From positions 6,324,001-6,388,000 of the forward strand of contig NZ_LT629772.1 of NCBI RefSeq assembly GCF_900105385.1: a DNA stretch of 64,000 nucleotides, given 5' to 3'. Positions 1 to 6,602 of this stretch are shown here, piece by piece. The position numbers were made by a program, and so were the translations under genes. Source of the DNA: Microlunatus soli. Its GTDB lineage: Bacteria > Actinomycetota > Actinomycetes > Propionibacteriales > Propionibacteriaceae. The notes beneath the pieces were generated by a model. It ran no database searches, was not told the DNA's origin, and was given only the letters and a program-made list of their open reading frames with translations. Position 1 is the stretch's first letter; the number at the start of each line of letters is the position of its first letter.

Positions 1-8
1 GTGGCCGG

Positions 9-1355
9 TCAGGAAGGCAGCTGATCCCGCGGTTCGACCGAGACCAATCGGCGAGCCCGGGCGCGTAACCGCCGTGCCGGTCCGCCGAGGATCCGTCGGG
101 CTGTCCGTCGAAGGCCGATCGGGGCAGTGCCGGCCGCTCTGCTCGGCCGTACCGACGGCTCGATCGAGCCGGGGCCGGAGCGGCGTACTGCTGCGGGAAA
201 GTCGACCGCTGCCAACCGGGCGTCGAACCGTGCGCCGCCGTCCTGGCCGTCGTCGTAGACGGTGGACAGATCGTGCTGTCGGAGGAAGTCGGCGAAGGTC
301 GACCAGCGTGCGGCGTGCCCGCGGTTCAGCGGACCCCAGTCCGCCTCGGCGTAGAGCTCGGCCGCATCGATCTGCCCCGGCGCATCGGTGATCAGCCGGA
401 ACGGGATGTCGTGATACTCGGCGAGTTCCGCGGTCCGGGAGTCGTGCGCGAGCACGACGGCAGGCGTGCCCGCCAGCAGCGCCGCGATGTTGCCGTGGAT
501 CCGGGTGCCGAAGGAGAACTGGTAGTCCCGGAGATGGTCGATCCAGGTCACCGGATCGAGGAAGAAGCGCGTTCGGTCCTGTTGGATCAGTGGGTGGTCG
601 TCGGTGACCGGGACACCCGAGCCGAAGACGACCGAGTCGGGCGGGGCCGGGTAGTGGCCGGTGAGCAGGAACTCCAACGACTGCTGATTCTGGGCGATGT
701 AGGTCAGGTTCGGATACTGCTCGGCGTGGCGTCGGGACAGCGGACCCATCTCGGGCACGTACGGGCTGATGTTCAAGGCGATCGCCGACTGCGGTCCGAT
801 CGCGTCGACCCGCCGGTCGATCCTCAGATCGGCACCGCGGCCGAACATCGACGGGCAGCCGATCACGGTGACGTCGGCAGCCCCGAATCCCAACCCTGCA
901 AGGTATTCGCGGGTGAACTCACCTCGTACGCCGATCGGCCCGGTGGAGTGCTGCAGGGTGGCTCGGACGAATCGTTGGACGGCCCGGTCGGTGGCATCGC
1001 GATGCTTGCGACGGCCGGACAAGGTGGCCTGGGCGCCGACGCCGAGCACCGTCACCGGGACGGCTGCCTGCTCGATGACCGTCGCCATCCGCTCCAGCCG
1101 GTCACCGAATCCGGGGCGGAACGCATTGGCCAGCGGCAGCACGAGTCGATCGGGGCGTCGATCGTCGCCCCACGGTGACGTGCCACCCAGGCCGCCGGTG
1201 CGGATGGTTGTGCCGCGGGTGCTGAGAAGTCGGCAGACGCTCTGGCTGAAGATCAGATTGCCGACGTTGTTCCCGATCAGGTGCTGCCGGATCGTCTGCT
1301 CGGCGGTCGCCGGCCGGAACGGGCTCTTGTGGGCCCGGATGAAGATGTTCGACAC
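9..1355 (-). CDS. polysaccharide pyruvyl transferase family protein
   Basis: Predicted 448-aa enzyme of the polysaccharide pyruvyl transferase family, which adds ketal pyruvate or related groups to cell-surface glycans. The start is a GTG at 1355: translation from there opens with SNIFIRAHK and a GNNVGNLIFSQSV stretch (residues 29-40) typical of the family's N-terminal nucleotide-fold. A GVGAQ motif lies near residue 105 and FSFGTRIHGNIAALLAG (about 281-296), the family's most conserved C-terminal segment, is intact. The last 70 residues are Arg-rich and poorly conserved in character. The reading frame stays open upstream to 2306, but that part overlaps the HTH and Clp_N genes on the other strand and has no protein-like composition. 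It stands alone and diverges from the HTH gene. The acceptor glycan is unknown. Confidence 0.85.
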   Translation of the reverse strand: MSNIFIRAHKSPFRPATAEQTIRQHLIGNNVGNLIFSQSVCRLLSTRGTTIRTGGLGGTSPWGDDRRPDRLVLPLANAFRPGFGDRLERMATVIEQAAVPVTVLGVGAQATLSGRRKHRDATDRAVQRFVRATLQHSTGPIGVRGEFTREYLAGLGFGAADVTVIGCPSMFGRGADLRIDRRVDAIGPQSAIALNISPYVPEMGPLSRRHAEQYPNLTYIAQNQQSLEFLLTGHYPAPPDSVVFGSGVPVTDDHPLIQQDRTRFFLDPVTWIDHLRDYQFSFGTRIHGNIAALLAGTPAVVLAHDSRTAELAEYHDIPFRLITDAPGQIDAAELYAEADWGPLNRGHAARWSTFADFLRQHDLSTVYDDGQDGGARFDARLAAVDFPAAVRRSGPGSIEPSVRPSRAAGTAPIGLRRTARRILGGPARRLRARARRLVSVEPRDQLPS

Positions 1356-1464
1356 GGCGGAACCGCACTCGCTCTCTGATCGGGGAGGTCGCGACTGCGA
1401 CCAAACCCGAGTAAGCATAGAGGGAACCCGGGTGACTCGGCGCGCAGACCCGGTTGTCAATATT

Positions 1465-1495
1465 GGTTGACGACTCCAGGGCGTCAACCTAGGAT
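1465..1495 (+). promoter_or_regulatory. promoter with embedded inverted-repeat operator for the HTH/Clp_N module
   Basis: TTGACG (1467-1472), a 17-bp spacer and TAGGAT (1490-1495) form a good sigma-70-type promoter. The expected transcription start falls at about 1502, the ATG of the HTH gene, so the mRNA is probably leaderless. The arms GGTTGACG (1465-1472) and CGTCAACC (1482-1489) form a perfect 8-bp inverted repeat that covers the -35 box and spacer. A further GTCAA half-site lies at 1456-1460. A factor bound here would block polymerase, so autoregulation by the HTH protein is the simplest inference. Confidence 0.65.
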
Positions 1496-1501
1496 GACAC
1501 C

Positions 1502-1753
1502 ATGGCTGCACAACGGGATCGACCGGTCGACGGCGCGGCACCCGTCGGTCCGGAGATCGAACGGGACCTCGGCAGCGACGACCCAGCGATCGGACTGCGC
1601 GCCGTCGTCGCGCTCCGGTCACTGGCCGATCGCCTCGAGAGCCTGCACGTCGACCAAGCACGGCGGCGCGGCTGGTCGTGGCAGCAGATCGCGGCCGCGT
1701 TGGGGATCTCACGGCAGGCGGCGCACAAGAAGTACGGCCGAATCCGTCGATGA
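1502..1753 (+). CDS. small helix-turn-helix protein paired with Clp_N protein
   Basis: 83-aa protein. Residues about 58-80 (WSWQQIAAALGISRQAAHKKYG) form a helix-turn-helix of the sigma-region-4 or resolvase type, preceded by a helical segment (residues 30-56) that could dimerise. The ATG sits about 7 bp after a -10 box, so translation is probably leaderless. The next gene begins 37 bp downstream and encodes a double Clp_N protein; this two-gene arrangement recurs in actinobacteria. The inverted repeat inside its own promoter makes it a likely autorepressor. The target genes and any inducing signal are not shown by the sequence. Confidence 0.8.
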   Translation: MAAQRDRPVDGAAPVGPEIERDLGSDDPAIGLRAVVALRSLADRLESLHVDQARRRGWSWQQIAAALGISRQAAHKKYGRIRR

Positions 1754-1790
1754 CGGCTGAACGAACGACGACGTTGAAGGGACGACAACC

Positions 1791-2342
1791 ATGTTCGAGC
1801 GGTTCACCGTCGCGGCCCGCGACATCGTGATCCAGGCACAGACCGAAGCCCGTGATCTCCGGAGTCCGATCATCGGGCCGCAGCACCTGCTGCTGGGGAC
1901 GCTGTGGCACATCGATGAACCGATCCGCCACGTGTTGGACGAGAGCGGTCTGCGCTATCGCGCGGTTCGTGATCGGCTGGCGGAGGTCGATGTCGAGGAT
2001 GGGGGAGTGACGGACGACGATGCGCTCGGCCGGATCGGGATCGACCTGTCGCTCGTCCGGAGCAAGGTGGAGGAGACCTTCGGAGCCGGAGCGCTGGACG
2101 GCACCTTCGAGCCGCGCGGGCGGCGTCGCGGGCACATCCCGTTCGATCGACCGGCGAAGAAGGCACTGGAACTGGCGTTGCGCGAGGCGATCCACCTCCA
2201 GCACAAAGAGATCGGACCCGAGCACCTGCTGCTCGGACTGACCCGACTGGACGGGGCCGCTACGACGCTGGTCCGCAGTTTCGGCGTCGAGCCGGCAGAG
2301 TTGCACGATCGGGTGTCGGCCATGCTGCGGAGGGCGGCCTGA
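1791..2342 (+). CDS. stand-alone Clp N-terminal (Clp_N) domain protein
   Basis: 183-aa protein made of two Clp_N repeats without any ATPase domain. Repeat 1 covers about residues 1-65 (FERFTVAARDIVIQAQ, then IGPQHLLLG at 28-36). Repeat 2 covers about 116-180 (FDRPAKKALELALREA, then IGPEHLLLGL at 141-150). A spacer of roughly 45 residues separates them. In ClpA/ClpC this domain binds adaptors and substrates. A free copy could act as an adaptor, a substrate trap or a competitor for ClpC partners. A GAAGGGA ribosome-binding site precedes the ATG. It is almost certainly co-transcribed with the HTH gene upstream. Confidence 0.85.
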   Translation: MFERFTVAARDIVIQAQTEARDLRSPIIGPQHLLLGTLWHIDEPIRHVLDESGLRYRAVRDRLAEVDVEDGGVTDDDALGRIGIDLSLVRSKVEETFGAGALDGTFEPRGRRRGHIPFDRPAKKALELALREAIHLQHKEIGPEHLLLGLTRLDGAATTLVRSFGVEPAELHDRVSAMLRRAA

Positions 2343-2356
2343 CCGTTGTTGGCAAG

Positions 2357-3181
2357 ATGATCACCATGCCGGATCAGACCACTCCCGCCGACGCCGCCCC
2401 GTCGGACCCGTTGGCCCCGCTTCGCGCCCGATACGCCGCATGGCTGGGACTGGACGTCAGCGAGGTACTCGAGGATCGCGACGAGGACCCGGATCAGATC
2501 CGGGCGATGCAGCTGATCCTGCGGATGGAACGTGATCGGACGCCGTCCTGGCACGCCGCGCTGCGACTCGCGGCGAGCGGCGCCGCCCGGATCTGTCTCG
2601 ACCCGCGGGTCGGAACCGATCCGGACTGGACGGAGGCGATCACCGCCTACGCCGGCGGCCACATCCGCAAGGTCACCCGGCGCGGGCGTGGCGCACCCTG
2701 GGCCGCGACCGCCGACCTGCCCGGTGTGACGCTGGCCGATGGCGACACCGAGGTCCGCGTGCTGTTGCCCGGCCTGGTCGACGAGTTGGACAAGCGGGTC
2801 GCCAAGCTGCAGGTCGGCGGGACCGACGCGCCGGTTGACGAGCCGCCCACCTTCGACCCGCCCGCCGGCACGCTGAGGGTGTGGATCCCGCCGGAACCGG
2901 CGATGACGCTGGGCAAGACCATGGCACAGGCCGGGCACGCGGGCATGATCGCCGCCGCACTGTTGTCCGCGGACTCTCCGGAGCTGTTGCGCCGCTGGGC
3001 CGACGCGGAATGCCCGGTGGATGTCCGACGGGCCGACGGTCATCGATGGCAGCAGCTGCAGTCCGCCGTGGCCGACGCCGGCCGGGCCTGGGCGCAGGAC
3101 GGCCTGCTGGCGGTCCGGGATGCCGGCTTCACCGAGATCGCGCCCGGAACGATCACCGTGATCGCCGGCGTGCCGTCCTGA
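2357..3181 (+). CDS. peptidyl-tRNA hydrolase, Pth2-like
   Basis: 274-aa protein. The C-terminal part (about residues 173-274) is the Pth2 fold: GKTMAQAGHAGM at 186-197 matches the family's GK-x2-AQ-x-GHA signature, and the end (DAGFTEIAPGTITVIAG) matches its closing strand. Pth2 enzymes release peptides from prematurely dropped peptidyl-tRNA. The first 170 residues form an extra N-terminal region, also helical and basic around residues 103-112, that is not needed in minimal Pth2 enzymes of about 120 aa. ATG 2357 is used here; ATG 2366 (MPDQ) is equally possible. It lies 14 bp after the Clp_N gene, so co-transcription is possible. Whether it replaces or supplements a bacterial Pth cannot be told from this window. 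Confidence 0.75.
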   Translation: MITMPDQTTPADAAPSDPLAPLRARYAAWLGLDVSEVLEDRDEDPDQIRAMQLILRMERDRTPSWHAALRLAASGAARICLDPRVGTDPDWTEAITAYAGGHIRKVTRRGRGAPWAATADLPGVTLADGDTEVRVLLPGLVDELDKRVAKLQVGGTDAPVDEPPTFDPPAGTLRVWIPPEPAMTLGKTMAQAGHAGMIAAALLSADSPELLRRWADAECPVDVRRADGHRWQQLQSAVADAGRAWAQDGLLAVRDAGFTEIAPGTITVIAGVPS

Positions 3182-3182
3182 G

Positions 3183-4175
3183 TCATGCCGTTGCGCCGGT
3201 GTGCCCCCAGGGGTCGGCGCCGGTCGACACGGCCTGCAGCTTGGCCGTACGCCGTCCGCCGACCCGGTCGATGCGTACGGCGGCCGGGTCGATCAGGTTG
3301 TGCGGATCGGCGGCCGCTCCGATCATCCTGCCTCGCGGGTGGATCAGATCGCCCTCGACGACCTCGCCGAGGATGCAGGTGACGTTGTCCCGACCGCCGG
3401 CCGCCAGGGCCAGGGAGACCAGTTCGTCGACCGCGGCATCGAGGTCCGGCATCGCCACGGTAGGGCCGAGCAGGTCGTCGGGAACGATGTCGGTCAATCC
3501 GTCGCTGGCCAGCAGGATCCGATCACCGCACCGCAGATCGAGCAGCACCAGATCCGGTTCGGGATCCTCGATCTGGTTGATCGACCGGGCGATCACCGAC
3601 CGATAGGGAAAGTCCTCGGCGTCCTCGGGGCGCAGTTCGCCGGAGTCGAGCAGCATCTGCATCAGGCTGTGGTCGCGGGTGATCGGGGTCAACGCACCGT
3701 CTCGCCACAGGTAGCCACGGGAATCTCCGACGTGCACCAGTCCGAATCGTTCGCCGTTGCCGAGGACGGCGGTCAACGTGGTGGACATGCCGTCCCGCTG
3801 CGGGTCGGCCTCGACCCCGTCGCGGACGTGGTGGTGGGCGAATTCGACGGCCTGGGCGAGCACGGCGAGCGGGTCGTCATCGCTGATCATCGACACCGAA
3901 CTGGTGACGTAGGTCGTGCTGGCCGATGCGACCTCGCCGGCCGCGGCACCGCCGACGCCGTCGGCGACCAACAACAGATACGCTCCGGCATAACCGGAAT
4001 CCTCATTGTTGGTGCGGACCAGCCCCACATGGCTGGCAGCCGCACATCGGAACCTCAGCACTGGAACGTCAGCCTCCGCGACAACACCCCGGGCCCCGGT
4101 CGGCAACGCCAGCGTGGTCGGCGACTCGCGAGTGGTCGGCAAACCTCGGCGTCCGCACAGGGATCGGGCACACAC
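3183..4175 (-). CDS. PP2C-family serine/threonine protein phosphatase
   Basis: Up to 330 aa. The PP2C core carries the expected metal-binding motifs: RTNNEDS (54-60), ADGVGG (71-76), GDSRGYLW in the middle, SDGLTD and GGRDNVT near the end. It dephosphorylates Ser/Thr phosphoproteins, as actinobacterial PstP does, but lacks an obvious membrane anchor and so is probably cytosolic. The GTG at 4175 gives a 38-residue basic N-terminus unlike the family. A GTG at 4061 (VLRFRCAAASHVG), preceded by GGAGG, would place the start next to the conserved domain and may be the true one. About 70 residues follow the phosphatase domain and have no recognisable motif. It converges with the Pth2-like gene, one base apart. 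Confidence 0.85.
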   Translation of the reverse strand: MCARSLCGRRGLPTTRESPTTLALPTGARGVVAEADVPVLRFRCAAASHVGLVRTNNEDSGYAGAYLLLVADGVGGAAAGEVASASTTYVTSSVSMISDDDPLAVLAQAVEFAHHHVRDGVEADPQRDGMSTTLTAVLGNGERFGLVHVGDSRGYLWRDGALTPITRDHSLMQMLLDSGELRPEDAEDFPYRSVIARSINQIEDPEPDLVLLDLRCGDRILLASDGLTDIVPDDLLGPTVAMPDLDAAVDELVSLALAAGGRDNVTCILGEVVEGDLIHPRGRMIGAAADPHNLIDPAAVRIDRVGGRRTAKLQAVSTGADPWGHTGATA

Positions 4176-4615
4176 TACCCGTAATCAGCCACGCTGGTCG
4201 AACGCCTGACAACTCGGTTCGAGGTCGCCCTCGGATCAGATTGCTGATCGAGTCCCCGTTGTGTCCGGATCACGATGTCGGTCCGTTCTGGCCCGTTTCG
4301 GCCTTCGCCCGGTGTCAGGTTGACAACGGCGGGCAGCACAGCGCATGACAACATCGTTGCCGGATCGTTGCTGCCGTGTCGCGAGTGGAGTCGTGGTCTG
4401 CCGATTCCGTATGGTTGGCTGCTCCGGACGGAATCGCGCAGAATGCGATCCCGCACGACTTTACCCCCGGGAACAAACGTGATGACCGTCGGACCTCGCG
4501 AAAAGATTCTTCGCGAACAAGGAACCGGTTCGATGGGCGCTGCGTCGATATTTCCGGTGGACGCGACTCGGTGCCGAAGGGCGGCACGGAGCGCACATCT
4601 ACAGGAGGAATTGTC
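4176..4615. other. 440-bp intergenic region between PP2C and DUF805 genes
   Basis: No convincing gene. Short ORFs here lack coding character. The region should hold the promoters of both flanking, divergently oriented genes. A TTGACA hexamer (4320-4325) is present but no good -10 follows at the right distance. Two inverted repeats near 4430-4516 are listed separately. The strong AGGAGGAA ribosome-binding site of the DUF805 gene is at 4603-4610. Confidence 0.6.
4430..4516. promoter_or_regulatory. pair of inverted repeats upstream of first DUF805 gene
   Basis: Two dyads, each with a 7-nt spacer. GGAATCGC (4430-4437) with GCGATCCC (4445-4452) has one mismatch. TCGCGAA (4496-4502) with TTCGCGA (4510-4516) is perfect. 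They lie 100-185 bp before the ATG at 4616. They could be operator sites or leader-RNA hairpins. No regulator in the window is clearly linked to them. Confidence 0.35.
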
Positions 4616-5095
4616 ATGAGTTACGCAGCGCCGACGCCCACCCCCTACGGCCAGCAGGCCGCCGGAGACCCCGGAACCCTTGACCTTCCCTACTACGGCA
4701 TCGGATTCGTCGATGCGATCAAGCGCGGGTTCTCCAAGTTCGTCCGCTTCGACGGTCGAGCCAGCCGCAGTGAGTACTGGTGGTGGACCCTGGCCGCGGC
4801 CGGTATTCCCACCGTTCTGTACATCATCGGCGCGATCATCGGTGTTTCCACGATGGACAAGACCACCGGTGCGATGGGAGCCGGCGGCGTCGTCTTCTAC
4901 GTCATCGCGGGCCTGTTGAGCCTGGTGATGATCATCCCGAGCATCGCGGTCGGCGTCCGCCGCCTGCACGACCAGAACAAGTCCGGCTTGTTCTACCTGC
5001 TGGTCCTGATCCCGTCCGTCGGCGGAATCATCATGCTGGTGCTGATGTGCATGCCGTCCGATCCGCAGGGCGCGCAGTACGACCGCCGCAACTGA
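4616..5095 (+). CDS. DUF805 integral membrane protein
   Basis: 159-aa membrane protein. A short polar N-terminus (with [19 protein letters not shown]) leads into the DUF805 domain: [18 protein letters not shown] (about 40-57), then three or four hydrophobic helices, and [11 protein letters not shown] between helices, ending in [17 protein letters not shown]. The biochemical role of DUF805 is unknown. The start is ATG 4616 with an AGGAGGAA ribosome-binding site 5 bp upstream; the frame is open further upstream but without coding character. The next gene is a paralogue with nearly the same domain, so the pair arose by tandem duplication, one copy later gaining a repeat-rich tail. Confidence 0.85.
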   Translation: MSYAAPTPTPYGQQAAGDPGTLDLPYYGIGFVDAIKRGFSKFVRFDGRASRSEYWWWTLAAAGIPTVLYIIGAIIGVSTMDKTTGAMGAGGVVFYVIAGLLSLVMIIPSIAVGVRRLHDQNKSGLFYLLVLIPSVGGIIMLVLMCMPSDPQGAQYDRRN

Positions 5096-5190
5096 TCCGC
5101 ACATCGGGGGTACAACCGGTCCTTCGGGGAGCGTTCTCGGCGACAGGGCAGTATGTCGGGGACAAGAAAGACTTTGGTAAAGAGGTTTTG

Positions 5191-6366
5191 ATGAGTTCAG
5201 ATCAGCAACAGCCGAACGATCCCGGTCAGGGATCGGGCGACCAGCGGCCGCAGGCGTCGCCGTACAACCCGACCGGGAACGAACCGGGTCAAGCGGGCGG
5301 ATACGGCGCCGGGACCTACGGCTCGGGCAACTACGGCAGCGATCCGTATCAGTCCGGCGGCTACGGGTCGGGCACCTACGGTGCCGACCAGGGCTCGAGC
5401 GCATCCAGCTCATCAACCTTCCCCGGGTCGTCGACCGCCCCGACGGAGGGCGGACAGCCCCAGCAGCCGTACGGTCAGCAGTCGGCTCAGGATCCGTATG
5501 GTCAGCAGTCCGCGCAGCAGCCGTATGGTCAGCAGTCGGCCCAGGATCCGTACGGGCAGCAGTCCGCGCAGCAGCCCTATGGGCAGCAGTCGGCCCAGGA
5601 TCCGTACGGGCAGCAGTCGGCTCAGCAGCCGTATGGGCAGCAGTCGGCTCAGGATCCGTATGGGCAGCAGTCGGCTCAGCAGCCGTATGGTCAGCAGTCC
5701 GCGCAGCAGCCGTATGGGCAGCAGTCGGCCCAGGATCCGTACGGGCAGCAGTCGGCTCAGCAGCCCTATGGGCAGCAGGCCTACGGCCAGAGCGATCCGT
5801 ACGGTCAGCAGTCCTATGGACAGCAGTCCTACGGGCAGCAGGGCTACGGGCAGCAGCCGTACGGCCAGGGCTACGCGGCCCCGGTGTACGGCAGCCAGGC
5901 CGCCGGCGATCCCGGCACCCTCGACCTGCCCTACTACGGGATCGGATTCGGGGCAGCGATCAAGCGGGCGTTCTCCAAGTACGCCCGCTTCGACGGCCGG
6001 GCCAGCCGGAGCGAGTACTGGTGGTGGACACTGTTCGTGGGGATCATCGGCATCGTTCTCTACGCCGGCTTGATGATCTTCGGCTTCGCCACCGCTGATT
6101 CGTCCGGTGAACCCGGGGCAGGGATGGTTCCGTTCGCCATCTTGATGGTGCTGTTCTACCTGGCGATCATCGTGCCGCAGCTGTCGATCTCCTGGCGGCG
6201 GCTGCACGACCAGAACATGTCAGGTGGGTTCTTCTTCTTGAGCTTCATCCCGTCGGTCGGGGGCATCATCCTGCTGGTGCTGATGGCGATGCCGAGCAAG
6301 CCCGAGGGCGCCCGGTACGACCAGATCAAGTCCCAGCCCGGTCCGACCGGCACCTGGGGCGGCTGA
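5191..6366 (+). CDS. DUF805 membrane protein with long Q/Y-rich tandem-repeat N-terminus
   Basis: 391-aa protein. Residues 1-90 are polar and rich in G, S, Y and P. Residues about 93-191 are eleven 9-residue repeats PYGQQSAQ(D/Q), followed by degenerate YGQQSYGQQ units to about 228. The C-terminal 160 residues are a DUF805 domain ([44 protein letters not shown]) close to that of the upstream gene. The tail must be cytosolic or extracytoplasmic depending on topology, which I cannot fix. Its Q/Y/G/S composition resembles low-complexity segments able to phase-separate. ATG 5191 follows an AGAGG ribosome-binding site. The function is unknown. Confidence 0.85.
   Translation: MSSDQQQPNDPGQGSGDQRPQASPYNPTGNEPGQAGGYGAGTYGSGNYGSDPYQSGGYGSGTYGADQGSSASSSSTFPGSSTAPTEGGQPQQPYGQQSAQDPYGQQSAQQPYGQQSAQDPYGQQSAQQPYGQQSAQDPYGQQSAQQPYGQQSAQDPYGQQSAQQPYGQQSAQQPYGQQSAQDPYGQQSAQQPYGQQAYGQSDPYGQQSYGQQSYGQQGYGQQPYGQGYAAPVYGSQAAGDPGTLDLPYYGIGFGAAIKRAFSKYARFDGRASRSEYWWWTLFVGIIGIVLYAGLMIFGFATADSSGEPGAGMVPFAILMVLFYLAIIVPQLSISWRRLHDQNMSGGFFFLSFIPSVGGIILLVLMAMPSKPEGARYDQIKSQPGPTGTWGG
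5467..5763 (+). repeat. 11 x 27-bp in-frame tandem repeat
   Basis: Eleven uninterrupted 27-bp units, each encoding PYGQQSAQ followed by D or Q. D and Q units alternate except units 8 and 9, both Q. Third-position changes (tac/tat, ggt/ggg, tcg/tcc, gct/gcc/gcg) vary between copies, so the array is neither newly made nor fully homogenised. Copy number is likely to vary among strains by slippage or unequal recombination. Confidence 0.95.
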
Positions 6367-6402
6367 GCCAGGCCCGTACAACTCAACAGCAATAACCGGT
6401 TG

Positions 6403-6469
6403 CCGGTCGATCAAGGTTTCTGATCGACTGGCATCCGTCGTTTGTGGCATCAGTTGGTATCGACCGGCA
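6403..6469 (+). promoter_or_regulatory. mutually exclusive hairpins upstream of the ribosomal-protection GTPase
   Basis: Bases 6403-6413 can pair with 6421-6431 (11 bp with one G-U, 7-nt loop), starting 37 bp after the DUF805 stop. The same left arm (6401-6411) is also perfectly complementary over 11 bp to 6459-6469. The two pairings exclude each other. The second arm ends 11 nt before the AGGAGG of the leader ORF at 6495. This could be an attenuator or anti-attenuator, or simply the DUF805 terminator; no U tract follows the first hairpin. GATC-rich gaps raise the chance of accidental complementarity. Confidence 0.35.
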
Positions 6470-6494
6470 CACCCGGAAGCAGGAGGCAACAGTC

Positions 6495-6602
6495 ATGCGA
6501 GCACCTCGTAGGTCCACCCGCACGCTTCTGTCGTCTACCTCCGAGGACCTACTCGTTGTCAACGCTCAATTTGGGAATTCTTGCCCACGTCGACGCCGGT
6601 AA
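6495..6602 (+). CDS. putative 35-aa leader peptide of the ribosomal-protection gene
   Basis: A perfect AGGAGG (6481-6486) sits 8 nt before ATG 6495, a better initiation site than that of the main gene. The ORF begins MRAPRRSTRTLL, ends CPRRRR and stops at TAA 6600-6602, which is 44 nt inside the GTPase gene in another frame. Translating ribosomes would therefore run over the GTPase start (TTG 6556). TetM-type genes are classically controlled through translated leaders, so a regulatory role is plausible. The peptide has no known relatives that I can name. Confidence 0.5.
   Translation: MRAPRRSTRTLLSSTSEDLLVVNAQFGNSCPRRRR

Noticed and set aside
1356-2306. Upstream extension of the pyruvyl transferase frame
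   Set aside because: It runs antisense over the HTH and Clp_N genes and lacks protein-like composition; GTG 1355 restores the family's normal N-terminus.
4320-4349. TTGACA-based promoter before the first DUF805 gene
   Set aside because: No acceptable -10 hexamer at 16-18 bp.
5467-5763. 27-bp repeats as a possible CRISPR array
   Set aside because: Units are contiguous with no spacers and keep the reading frame of a protein.
5413-6207. 264-codon minus-strand frame rich in LLPIRLL-type repeats
   Set aside because: It is the mirror of the Q/Y repeat array; the plus strand has the ribosome-binding site and the DUF805 domain.
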